From Aeromonas cavernicola (GTDB taxonomy: Bacteria; Pseudomonadota; Gammaproteobacteria; Enterobacterales; Aeromonadaceae), in contig NZ_PGGC01000059.1 in NCBI RefSeq assembly GCF_002795305.1, forward strand, positions 1-55,943: a stretch of DNA of 55,943 nucleotides, written 5' to 3'. This document shows, piece by piece, positions 45,224 through 53,460 of the stretch (its first letter is position 1; each line of letters starts with the position of its first letter). Below the pieces are notes generated by a model that was not told the origin of the DNA, did not search any database, and saw only the letters and a list, made by a program, of their open reading frames with translations. The translations under genes were made by a program, and so were the position numbers.

Positions 45224-45832
45224 TTAACGTATACGCCAAATCCGTAACAGACGATCCCGCCGTAACCACAGTAACGCAGCCGCTAACAACAGGTAGATAA
45301 CGGGCTCTAGCCAACCACTTTTTACCGACCACCAGTAATGAATGGGGACGAGTATCGCGATGGCATAGATCCAGTTATGCAGCTTTTGCCAGCGAGACCC
45401 CATACGCCGTAGCAGCGCAGGGAGCGATGTAATGCTCAGGGCCGCCAATAACAACAACGCAACCAGCCCCACCACGATATAGCGGCGCTTGACCAGCTCA
45501 CCACCGATTAACGCCCAATCAAACTGCAAATCTAAGCCTACCCACACCAAAACATGCAGCGACGCCCAGACAAAGCACCAAAGTCCGAGCGGCCGCCGCA
45601 ACTTAATAAGCGCACCTTGGCGCCACTTTTTGGCCACTGGGGTCACGAGTAACGTCAGCAATAGCAGATTCAACGCACCTTTGCCGAGGTAATGGATAAG
45701 CTCAGGGATAGGGTCTCCCCCCAATAACCCTGCTGGGATAGCATAAACAAGCCAGAGTAAAAAAATGCCCGCCCCAAGATGCACCATAGCCCGTAACAAA
45801 CGGGCATGATTGGGGGTCACTCTTAATACCAT
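45224..45832 (-). CDS. msrQ: Heme-binding membrane subunit of MsrPQ
   Basis: This 202-residue polytopic membrane protein of the YedZ/MsrQ family passes electrons through heme b to MsrP. It has six hydrophobic segments with conserved histidines ([35 protein letters not shown]), and [14 protein letters not shown]. It overlaps msrP by 10 bases, as in E. coli yedYZ. The pair repairs oxidised methionines in periplasmic proteins. Confidence 0.93.
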   Translation of the reverse strand: MVLRVTPNHARLLRAMVHLGAGIFLLWLVYAIPAGLLGGDPIPELIHYLGKGALNLLLLTLLVTPVAKKWRQGALIKLRRPLGLWCFVWASLHVLVWVGLDLQFDWALIGGELVKRRYIVVGLVALLLLAALSITSLPALLRRMGSRWQKLHNWIYAIAILVPIHYWWSVKSGWLEPVIYLLLAAALLWLRRDRLLRIWRIR

Positions 45833-46827
45833 TTGCGCAGATCCATCCCTTGATAGAGTGAAGCCACTTCGTCAGCGTAACCATTAAACAGCAAGGTCGG
45901 CTGGCGTTTAGCGCCAAACACCCCACCTTCACCGATAAAGCGTTCGCTGGCTTGGCTCCACCGCGGGTGGTCGACTTGGGGATTCACGTTGGCATAGAAA
46001 CCATACTCGTTGGGGGCCAAGAGATTCCAAGTGGTCGGCGGCATCTCCTCGACCAACCGGATCGAAACGATACTCTTGATGCTCTTAAAGCCGTACTTCC
46101 AAGGCATGACTAAGCGGATAGGAGCACCGTTTTGGGCGGGTAACGTTTTGCCATAAAGCCCCATGGCCAAAAAGGCGAGCGGGTTCATCGCTTCGTCGAT
46201 TCTTAACCCTTCGACATAAGGGTAATCAATCCCGCCCCCTAACCCACGAGATGCCTGACCTGGCATTTGTTCTGGGTCATATAGGGTTTCGAACGCCACG
46301 AATTTGGCACGACTGGTTGGCTCTGCCCGTCGAAGCAAGTCAGCTAGCGAAATGCCATTCCAAGGCAACGCCATGGACCAAGCTTCAACACAGCGAAATC
46401 GGTAGATCCGCTCTTCCAGCTCGGTTTTATTGATGAGATCCCACACATCCAAGGTAAAAGGCTTCGCCACTTCCCCCTCAATCCGCACTTGCCAAGGCTC
46501 CGATTTGAGCGTGTGGCCATACTTCGCCGGATCAGACTTGTCATAGCCAAACTCATAAAAATTGTTGTAGCTGGTGGCTTTATCTTCTGGGGTTAACACC
46601 ACACCTTCAGGCAGGGCGGCGCCCTTAGTGATAAGCGGTTTTGTCACTGGGGCAGCAACCGCTTGTTCACCACGGAGCAAATCAAGCACCCCTGCCTGAC
46701 TAGGAAAGGCGAGTGTCGCAGCGCCTAACCCCAGCCCTTTTAGGATCAAGCGACGATCCTGGTAGACAGATTCTGGGGTTACATCCCGTTCGGTGGGATG
46801 CTGTGGTGAACGTCGTTTAATCAACAT
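45823..46827 (-). CDS. msrP: Periplasmic methionine sulfoxide reductase catalytic subunit
   Basis: This 334-residue molybdopterin enzyme reduces methionine sulfoxide in periplasmic proteins. A Tat signal ([18 protein letters not shown]) is near the N terminus, and the molybdenum-ligating Cys146 is in [30 protein letters not shown] and [11 protein letters not shown] match YedY. ATG 46827 has GGGAG six bases upstream; the upstream frame to 46845 is less good. Oxidant or copper-responsive control as in E. coli is possible but no operator was identified. Confidence 0.94.
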   Translation of the reverse strand: MLIKRRSPQHPTERDVTPESVYQDRRLILKGLGLGAATLAFPSQAGVLDLLRGEQAVAAPVTKPLITKGAALPEGVVLTPEDKATSYNNFYEFGYDKSDPAKYGHTLKSEPWQVRIEGEVAKPFTLDVWDLINKTELEERIYRFRCVEAWSMALPWNGISLADLLRRAEPTSRAKFVAFETLYDPEQMPGQASRGLGGGIDYPYVEGLRIDEAMNPLAFLAMGLYGKTLPAQNGAPIRLVMPWKYGFKSIKSIVSIRLVEEMPPTTWNLLAPNEYGFYANVNPQVDHPRWSQASERFIGEGGVFGAKRQPTLLFNGYADEVASLYQGMDLRKWY

Positions 46828-46897
46828 GAAAAACTCCCGAAGCAATGAGGCTAATGGTGATAAGACCGCATACCTCAGGGTTTTATTTCACAACATC

Positions 46898-46993
46898 TTA
46901 TAAAAAGTGATACAGGGGTAACGCTTTCGCCATGGTTCCGACTAGGAACAGCAAGACAAAGACGAGCAGGGGAACAAGCAGATTAGGCACCAT
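46898..46993 (-). CDS. Possible 31-residue single-pass membrane peptide
   Basis: A 31-codon frame has GGAG eight bases before the ATG and codes for one hydrophobic helix (VPNLLVPLLVFVLLFLVG) with a short basic C-terminal tail (MAKALPLYHFL). It lies 70 bases upstream of msrP on the same strand. Small membrane peptides often stabilise larger membrane proteins. No family was recognised, and the short length means chance cannot be excluded. Confidence 0.35.
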   Translation of the reverse strand: MVPNLLVPLLVFVLLFLVGTMAKALPLYHFL

Positions 46994-47177
46994 CAGACTC
47001 ACTCCATGAGCAGGACAGGGCTCCTGAATATGGCTCAACCTGACAGCCGTCTCCAATGAATTTTTTTCGCTCGCACGAGCGTATTTCTAATTGGTGTGAA
47101 CGCCTAAAAGAAGGTGGACACACCGTGCTTAAGCTATCGAACAACACACACCGCAGCCGCTATCCGGCACGCTCGCA

Positions 47178-48458
47178 CTATCCTTTTTGTTTGAAATTGG
47201 CGACTTCAATACTGTGTCTATTCAATAGCTTATAGAAATCCGTGCGATTGCGGCCTGCCATATTCGCCGCTAAGGTCACGTTGCCTTCGGTAGTACGTAA
47301 CAGCCGGATCAAATACTCTTTTTCAAACTCGGCACGCGCCTCGTTGAACGAAGGAATGACACCGCCACCAGCGCTCAGGGCTGACTCCACCATCGCAGCC
47401 CCTATCACAGGGCTACAGCAAAGGCTGGCTAATTGCTCTACTAGATTGCAAAGCTGGCGCACATTTCCAGGCCAAGCCGCGCTGGCTAACATCGCCAAGG
47501 CTTGTGGTGAAAATCCCATGGCAGCACAGTCACTGTGGCGCTGGCGGTAATCATCCAGTGCTTGTCTGGCCAACAATGGAATGTCCTCGCGGCGGGCGCA
47601 AAGCGGCGGCAGCGTAATATTGGCCACATTGAGGCGATAAAAAAGATCTTCGCGAAAACGCCCCTCGTCCATCGCCGCCACTAAATTTTGGTGACTAGCA
47701 CTCAGTACCCGCACTTCAGGCGTCCCTTGCCCGTACTCCGCCATCACCTGCAGCAGCTTGGCTTGTAACGATTCAGATAAGCCACCTATCTCATCGAGAA
47801 ACAAGGTCGCGCCCTTCGCTTGCGCAAACAGACCAGATTGACCATCCTCGCCAAACAGTTGAATGTCGAGCAACGACCAAGGGATAGCCGCACAATTGAT
47901 GGTATGGAGTAGCTGATCTCGGCGTGGGCTAGCCTGATGCAACGCTTGCGCCATAGCCCCCTTACCCGACCCAGAGGGCCCCATTATTAGCACCGGCACT
48001 TCCATTGCGGCGATACTATGGGCTTGGATCAACAGCTGTTGTAATTGAGAATTACGGGTCAAAATCAGCGACTGCCACTCTTGTTGCTGCTTAGGCTGAG
48101 TTAAACTCAGCGCATGTTCGATAGTGTTGAAGAGGGCTTCTTTATCAACTGGTTTAGTTAAAAAACTGAACACCCCCGAGCGAGTGGCGGCAATCGCATC
48201 TGGGATAGTGCCATGTGCAGTCATGATGATCACCGGTAACCCTAACCACTGCGCTTGAATCCGCTCAAACAGCGCCAACCCGTCCATCCCCCCCATCCGC
48301 AAGTCACTGAGCACTAAATCTGCCCGTTGCTGGCGTAGGCGATCCAGTGCCGCTTCCGCACTGTCTGCGGTATCGACCTCATAACCTTGGCTACGCAAGC
48401 GCATTCCCATCAATTTGAGCAGACTGGCGTCATCGTCAACCAATAAAATCCGACTCAT
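47178..48458 (-). CDS. glrR: GlrR-like response regulator lacking the GAFTGA loop
   Basis: This 426-residue protein has a receiver domain (Asp52 in VLSDLRMGG), an AAA+ domain (Walker A GPSGSGKG at 160-167, Walker B TLFLDEIG at 218-225, FREDLFYRLNV) and a Fis-type DNA-binding end (NVTLAANMAGRNRTDFYKLLNRH) very close to E. coli GlrR. The sigma-54-contacting loop is missing: where GlrR has LFGHARGAFTGAVSNREGLF, this protein has LFG-EDGQS-GLF (204-208). The next loop, before SASHQ, is also short. It may bind DNA or ATP but act without sigma-54. It follows qseG by 21 bases, as in E. coli. Confidence 0.85.
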   Translation of the reverse strand: MSRILLVDDDASLLKLMGMRLRSQGYEVDTADSAEAALDRLRQQRADLVLSDLRMGGMDGLALFERIQAQWLGLPVIIMTAHGTIPDAIAATRSGVFSFLTKPVDKEALFNTIEHALSLTQPKQQQEWQSLILTRNSQLQQLLIQAHSIAAMEVPVLIMGPSGSGKGAMAQALHQASPRRDQLLHTINCAAIPWSLLDIQLFGEDGQSGLFAQAKGATLFLDEIGGLSESLQAKLLQVMAEYGQGTPEVRVLSASHQNLVAAMDEGRFREDLFYRLNVANITLPPLCARREDIPLLARQALDDYRQRHSDCAAMGFSPQALAMLASAAWPGNVRQLCNLVEQLASLCCSPVIGAAMVESALSAGGGVIPSFNEARAEFEKEYLIRLLRTTEGNVTLAANMAGRNRTDFYKLLNRHSIEVANFKQKG

Positions 48459-48479
48459 CCCTTCGCCTCGCAGTGCTGG

Positions 48480-48974
48480 TTAATTCCGCTTACGCCGATA
48501 AATGTGCTCATCGATGGCAGAGAGTTGCTCAATCTGATGCCGTAACCGCTGGATTTCCTGACGCTGCTCATCGCACCGACACTCTTTGGCTAATAGCGCC
48601 TCTGCAAGCGCAATCCAACTACGTAAAAAGGTTTGGCTATCGCGACCAAGCTGAGGCAGCAACGCCGTCAGCCGCGTAAGGCCTGCGCGGCGGCTCGCCA
48701 CAGGTTCCTGCGGATGAGTGTTGATCATGGCCAGACTAACTTGGCTGTCGATGCTGTGATCCGCTCGCAACCTCAGCCGCTCTTGCTGTCGTTGTGTTGG
48801 CTTAGTGGTGAGCAACCAATCCGCATAGTGCAGATGGTGTTGTAACGCTTTATTGGCGCTCTCCAAACGGGCAACCCGTTCTAATGCCAAGTCTTGCTGT
48901 GGCGCCGGTGGCGGTGGCAGGGAGCAACCAGCAAGTAACCCTGCCATCGTGGTCAATAACCCAAGTCTTCTCAT
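48480..48974 (-). CDS. qseG: QseG-like outer membrane lipoprotein
   Basis: This 164-residue lipoprotein precursor has the lipobox LLAGC, proline-rich start PPPPAPQQD and a mostly helical remainder with four further cysteine/arginine-rich features (AKECRCDEQRQEIQRL). Position between glrK and glrR and size match QseG (YfhG) of E. coli, which interacts with the GlrK (QseE) sensor. Its start overlaps the glrK stop by four bases (ATGA). Sequence similarity beyond context is modest. Confidence 0.78.
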   Translation of the reverse strand: MRRLGLLTTMAGLLAGCSLPPPPAPQQDLALERVARLESANKALQHHLHYADWLLTTKPTQRQQERLRLRADHSIDSQVSLAMINTHPQEPVASRRAGLTRLTALLPQLGRDSQTFLRSWIALAEALLAKECRCDEQRQEIQRLRHQIEQLSAIDEHIYRRKRN

Positions 48975-50380
48975 GAGTGGTACTTCAGCATTAAGCGAAA
49001 ACAGACATCTGCCCCTTCATCATTAACCAATATCAGCTCGCCCCCCAAGCTATGGGCCGACTCACGAGCAATAGAAAGCCCGATCCCCGACCCTTTGAGC
49101 AAACCGTGCCGCACCAAACTGCCCTGCTCAAAGGGTTCAAAGATCCGCTCTTGTTCCACCAGCGGGATCGGTGGCCCTTGGTTTGCCACCTCTAACCACC
49201 CGCCTTCTTGGTCTGGCTGGCCACGAATCCAGATATTGCCCTTGTTCGCACCGTAGCTCACCGCATTGGAAAAGAGATTATCGAGGATAAGACGTAATCG
49301 ATACGGCTCAGCCCACAAGGTCAGTGGGGCGACGGGCAAGTGTACACAGATCTGCTTGGACTCCAATGCCAGTCGATACTCGGCAATTAAGGCAACCAGC
49401 ATCGGACCGACAGCTACCGGTTCATGCTTGAAGACTTTTTGCTGACTCAAGCGGTTAAAGTCCAACAACCGCTCGATCAGCTGTTGTAGGCGACGACTAT
49501 TGTCATCCAGCATCACGCAGATTTCATGCTGATCAGGGGTCAATGGCCCGACCAGCTGCTCGCAAAGCAGGTCGGTCCCCTCTCGTAGTACCGCCAGTGG
49601 GGTTTTCAGCTCATGAGAGACATGCCGCAAAAACTGGTATTTTTGCAGCTCTAGCATCTTGAGTTTTTCGTGGAGCCAGAGGATTTTTTCGCCCAATCTA
49701 GCCAGCTCTGCAGGGCCATCTATCGGTCTTGGATCAGGTTCAACGCCCGCCCCCAAACTCAAAATACGCGACTCAATTTGTCGTACGGGGTGGATGATCA
49801 GATAGGTGAAAATAAAGACCAGCAGCAAACTCAACGCGACCACCAATCCGCTCACCCACCAAATTTTGCGGGTCAGATCAGCGATCATCTGGCGTACCCG
49901 AGTGATACGCTCATCAACACGGTTACGGGTCACGGTTTCCAATTGTTGGTTGAATTGATTAAACAGATCAAATTTAGCGTTGTTCACTGCGGCTCTTGCC
50001 TTGCTAGGGTCACGTAGGCCCCTTAACCAAGATAATGAGAGATCTAACTTGCTATCCCATTGAGCATCGGTAATCGCCCGGCGATGCTGCGCCAATAACC
50101 CCTGATAATCGGCTAATTGCCGCTCAAAACTAGCCAAGATTTTAACGTCTTCCAGCACCACATAACGACGCAGTGAACGTTCTAGCTCCATCGCTTGGCT
50201 TGCTAACAGCGTCGCACGCCGAGTATCGACAACCGCTCGTTCCATCTCATCACTAGCGAGTCGGCTGAGGTGATCTAACGCCCGACTGTTGTGCCAAATC
50301 ATGCCACCCAGCGCCAGTAATATCAGCACAAAGCCCATTAGCACTACGTGCAACAAAGAGCGTGGGCGAACCTTGGTCAT
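48971..50380 (-). CDS. glrK: GlrK/QseE-like sensor histidine kinase
   Basis: This 469-residue inner-membrane kinase has two membrane segments (about 10-30 and 175-195) enclosing a long helical periplasmic domain, a HAMP region, phospho-acceptor His256 in RHVSHELKTPL, and the ATPase boxes DNLFSNAVSYG and GSGIGLSIA. The length is close to E. coli GlrK (475). It forms an operon with qseG and glrR. In enterobacteria this system activates glmY sRNA transcription. Here the altered GlrR suggests a different output. Confidence 0.88.
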   Translation of the reverse strand: MTKVRPRSLLHVVLMGFVLILLALGGMIWHNSRALDHLSRLASDEMERAVVDTRRATLLASQAMELERSLRRYVVLEDVKILASFERQLADYQGLLAQHRRAITDAQWDSKLDLSLSWLRGLRDPSKARAAVNNAKFDLFNQFNQQLETVTRNRVDERITRVRQMIADLTRKIWWVSGLVVALSLLLVFIFTYLIIHPVRQIESRILSLGAGVEPDPRPIDGPAELARLGEKILWLHEKLKMLELQKYQFLRHVSHELKTPLAVLREGTDLLCEQLVGPLTPDQHEICVMLDDNSRRLQQLIERLLDFNRLSQQKVFKHEPVAVGPMLVALIAEYRLALESKQICVHLPVAPLTLWAEPYRLRLILDNLFSNAVSYGANKGNIWIRGQPDQEGGWLEVANQGPPIPLVEQERIFEPFEQGSLVRHGLLKGSGIGLSIARESAHSLGGELILVNDEGADVCFRLMLKYHS

Positions 50381-50527
50381 GTTTCATTACTCATTCGATA
50401 TCAGGGGAAAGCAGCATATCTGCACATCCCTCAAAAACAAGGCCAATGCGCCATAGCAATTTCCCTGCGCCTCTCCTATACCCCTGTTACAGCCCCATCT
50501 GCACCAATTTGGCGTTGGATCACAATT

Positions 50528-50561
50528 GATGGGAGTCACTTAAGAGATAGTGAGTCCCATC
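50528..50561. promoter_or_regulatory. Inverted repeat in the glrK/folK2 intergenic region
   Basis: GATGGGAGTCACT (50528-50540) and AGTGAGTCCCATC (50549-50561) form a 13-base inverted repeat with one mismatch and an 8-base spacer. It lies between the divergent glrK and FolK-like genes, 51 bases before the latter. No T-run follows. It is a candidate operator. Confidence 0.45.
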
Positions 50562-50611
50562 ATAGTGCGTTGCGTACCTATATCCGATGCGGCAACACAA
50601 GGAGAGTGAAC

Positions 50612-51169
50612 ATGTTCTATCTGTGTAGCATGGGGTCAAATATCGAGCCTCACACTCATGTCAGCCAAGCGTTGACCGAATTGTTGACTCAATTTGGCCG
50701 ACTGCACCTCAGTTCAGTCATCCAGACCACGCCTGTGGGCATGCAATCTAGCCACGACTTCCTTAACTGCCTGTTTATTATCGAAACCCCACTGGCCTCG
50801 CCAGCGTTGAAGGCCCTGTTTATTGCCATGGAGCTAGCTCATGGCCGTGATAGGCAAGCACCAGATTGCAAGATACGCGATCGGCCACTGGATATAGACA
50901 TTCTTGCCTCCAGCGAGGAACAAGACTTTTCCAGCGCTACCGTAGATGACTACCTCAATGAGTTATTGGCAGAATTGTATGGCCGTACCGAGATCCAGTC
51001 CGGCAAAGTGTCACTCCCACTCCACACCCAATTGACCGCCAGTAAGGTGATTGAAGAGTGGCAAATCGGCTTGGCTCCCCTGTGGCTTGGAATGAGCTCA
51101 AATGACCGCCAACGCCCGCCCACCATCGACGCGGATGCTGGCCCCGGTCATGTAGTGATTGGTCATTAA
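50612..51169 (+). CDS. FolK-like HPPK paralogue
   Basis: This 185-residue protein has an HPPK-like N-terminal half: SMGSNIEPHTHVSQAL, an LSSVIQTTPVG segment, ELAHGRDRQ and RPLDIDIL with the two metal aspartates (94 and 96). The C-terminal half diverges from canonical FolK and lacks its ALWPL segment. AAGGAGAG precedes ATG 50612. Its last 72 bases overlap the end of folM on the other strand. With the main folK at 41417, this copy may act on a pterin such as monapterin, which FolM makes. That is inference from neighbourhood. Confidence 0.75.
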   Translation: MFYLCSMGSNIEPHTHVSQALTELLTQFGRLHLSSVIQTTPVGMQSSHDFLNCLFIIETPLASPALKALFIAMELAHGRDRQAPDCKIRDRPLDIDILASSEEQDFSSATVDDYLNELLAELYGRTEIQSGKVSLPLHTQLTASKVIEEWQIGLAPLWLGMSSNDRQRPPTIDADAGPGHVVIGH

Positions 51170-51802
51170 TAGCTGCACCGCTTGCCAAATCGGCTCCAGC
51201 CCTCCCTCTCTGGCTAACGGTGTTTTGGCCAGTACATGTTGCCGCCACTGTGCACTGTGCTCGTCAAGGAACAGGATCGGGCCAGGCTCGATGGTATTAA
51301 CCCGGATATGTGGCGCAAGCTCACGGGCAAAGCTCATAGCCAAGGCGTGAGCGCCCGCTTTGCTGGCAACATAGCTCGCAAACTGGGGGGCTGGCGCATG
51401 AATGTAAATGTCGGTGAGATGAATGATGCTGGCATTATCATGAGCCGCTAACTGCGGCGACAAGGCCTGATTGAGCTGAAAAGGGGCCGCCATGTGCACC
51501 CGGTAGAATTGTTCAAATTGCGCCAATTGCTGGTGTGGATCTGCCGACATTGGCTCAAATGCCGAGGCATTGTGGATCACCAAAGCCAGATCCTGATGAA
51601 CGGCAAGCCGCTGGATCAACCTATCGACAGCCTCGGCATCACAAAAGTCAGCTTGCACTAACTCAACCCCCAAGGCCTGTAATTGGGCAAGCTCAGGCCG
51701 CTCACTGCGATAACTGCCGGTCACCTGCCACCCGTCAGCCACCAGCTGCTGACAGAGATAAAAACCCAATCGACGACCACATCCTGTGACCAGTGCACGC
51801 AT
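51098..51802 (-). CDS. folM: Dihydromonapterin/dihydrofolate reductase FolM-like SDR
   Basis: This 234-residue short-chain dehydrogenase resembles E. coli FolM (240 residues), which reduces dihydromonapterin with NADPH. It has the cofactor loop VTGCGRRLGFYL (TGxxRRxG), IHNASAF, the catalytic YVASKAG, and the C-terminal TGASIRVDGGRAL. ATG 51802 follows GGGAGAG closely. The end runs 72 bases into the convergent FolK-like gene. FolX is not in this window. Confidence 0.85.
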   Translation of the reverse strand: MRALVTGCGRRLGFYLCQQLVADGWQVTGSYRSERPELAQLQALGVELVQADFCDAEAVDRLIQRLAVHQDLALVIHNASAFEPMSADPHQQLAQFEQFYRVHMAAPFQLNQALSPQLAAHDNASIIHLTDIYIHAPAPQFASYVASKAGAHALAMSFARELAPHIRVNTIEPGPILFLDEHSAQWRQHVLAKTPLAREGGLEPIWQAVQLLMTNHYMTGASIRVDGGRALAVI

Positions 51803-51979
51803 AAGCTCTCCCTTGCTCATTGATGCCAATACGCGATTCTATCGCCAATTGAGGCGCTACATGCGAGAAAAATAAGCAAGGGGAGTAATAAATCGGGCCG
51901 AGTCACTGGCCAGCAGACACTGTCAAGCCAAGCCCAGAACAGAGAGAACAGGGCAAGATAAGGAGTGACCAGCAATGAA

Positions 51980-52007
51980 AAAAGCCAGCTTATTAAAGCT
52001 GGCTTTT
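51980..52007 (-). terminator. Terminator of tRNA-Trp
   Basis: A 12-base-pair perfect stem (51980-51991 with 51996-52007) has a 4-base loop and a six-T run on the minus strand. It lies 12 bases past the tRNA. Confidence 0.88.
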
Positions 52008-52018
52008 AATCAATTTAG

Positions 52019-52095
52019 TGGCAGGGGCGGCAGGACTCGAACCCGCAACCATCGGTTTTGGAGACCGCTGTTCTACCAATTGGAACTACGCCCCT
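52019..52095 (-). tRNA. tRNA-Trp (anticodon CCA)
   Basis: This 77-base tRNA has encoded CCA, acceptor AGGGGCG/CGCCCCT, and anticodon loop CTCCAAA with anticodon CCA. Confidence 0.97.
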
Positions 52096-52111
52096 GCAGC
52101 AAACGAGGCGA

Positions 52112-52139
52112 ATTATACAAAGCCAAGTTCAAAGGTAAA
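52112..52139 (-). promoter_or_regulatory. Promoter of tRNA-Trp
   Basis: On the minus strand, TTTACC (52139-52134), a 16-base spacer and a perfect TATAAT (52117-52112) lie 16 bases before the tRNA. The rest of the gap to 52299 shows no gene. Confidence 0.75.
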
Positions 52140-52299
52140 GGCTTTTTTGATTCTTTCGCGTTGATTGCGCAAAGGACAAACAACCGCCGTTTATTCGACC
52201 AACAATCTTAGATAACTTGCTGTATTTTCAGCCTTGTCGAGCCACCTAGGTAACGTCAGGCGCCCATCATCCGACCGTTGGCCCCCTTGTAGCTGATAA

Positions 52300-53460
52300 T
52301 CACCGCCCCACTGACTGTCGTTGCCGCCAGCGTAATAACAGGCTGGCTAAGAGGCCATAACATAGCGCCAGCCCCCATAGCTGCACCTCGTAATGAGCGA
52401 CTTGGCTAACGTCGGCTCCCATCTGGTTCAAACGCAAGAATCCCTCAATAGCGGGTGTGCTAGGAGCCCACTGTGCCAACCAAGTGATCGGCGTTGGGAT
52501 AAGCTCCTGCGGCCAGATAAATCCAGCGCAGAAGACCAGGGGCATAGAGGAGAGCAGCACCACTTGTGCGGGGCGCTCGCGGCGGGTAAACAGCGCCCCT
52601 AACACCACACCAAGCCAAGTTGTGGCCAAGAGAAACGGCAACGCAAACAGCCCTAACTCAGCCAAATCTGCGTGCCGAGTAATGCTGTAGTAATCAAAAC
52701 AAAAACCAAGGAAATAACTCACGGGTAATAGGAATAGGCCGCCAATAACCAAGGTTCTCGCCAACAATAACAACAACACAGGGGCCTGTTGCCAATAGCC
52801 TTGTTCACCACCTAACTGACGCTGATTTTGCGTGGCCCCCAAGATGCTGGTGCCCATCAGCAGAACTTGGTAGAGGATCAGCACGAACACGGCGGGCACC
52901 ACGTAGTTGACATAACCCATCGTCGGATTAAATACCGGTAAGGTATTGAGCCCGACTGCATTCCATCCTGCCGCCGCTTGCGGCAGTGCTTCTCCCTTAC
53001 CCAATAAACGCGCGACCTTGATTTGCGCCGCCAGCGTGCCACTGGCTTGGGCTAACCCCTCGGCAATGGTGCCGTAGACCAGAAAATAGGAAGCATCGCC
53101 ACCGTAACTTAACGTGACGCTGTTGCCCTGCATCAGATCCCGATAGAAGTGGCGAGGGATATGCAGTATCCCGCTGGCACTGCCAGCCAGCATCAGCGCA
53201 CGCGCCTCGGTCAACGAGTTAGCCCGATCCACCAGTCGCACCTGTGGGGTGGCGTCAGCCATGAACTCAAGCTGACGTGACAATTGGCTACCATCTTCAT
53301 TGACCACCACTACGGCCTCTTCCCGGGGCAGCTGCTGCAGATAGGGCTGAGGGTAGAGAAAGGAGTAAAACAGCACCCCACCAAACAGGGTCAGCATAAT
53401 GGCACGATCTGCCAGCAGGGTGTGTAGCTCAAGCCGAACCAACGCCCAGAAACCTAGCAT
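52300..53460 (-). CDS. ABC-2 type permease, second of pair
   Basis: This 386-residue inner-membrane protein of the ABC-2 permease group (YhhJ/YbhR-like) has one N-terminal membrane segment, a periplasmic domain of about 150 residues (VVVVNEDGSQLSRQLEF, LHIPRHFYRDLMQG) and five C-terminal segments with GFIWPQELIP. It overlaps the preceding permease by 7 bases and is the last gene of the export operon. No ATP-binding protein is encoded after it. Confidence 0.85.
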   Translation of the reverse strand: MLGFWALVRLELHTLLADRAIMLTLFGGVLFYSFLYPQPYLQQLPREEAVVVVNEDGSQLSRQLEFMADATPQVRLVDRANSLTEARALMLAGSASGILHIPRHFYRDLMQGNSVTLSYGGDASYFLVYGTIAEGLAQASGTLAAQIKVARLLGKGEALPQAAAGWNAVGLNTLPVFNPTMGYVNYVVPAVFVLILYQVLLMGTSILGATQNQRQLGGEQGYWQQAPVLLLLLARTLVIGGLFLLPVSYFLGFCFDYYSITRHADLAELGLFALPFLLATTWLGVVLGALFTRRERPAQVVLLSSMPLVFCAGFIWPQELIPTPITWLAQWAPSTPAIEGFLRLNQMGADVSQVAHYEVQLWGLALCYGLLASLLLRWRQRQSVGR

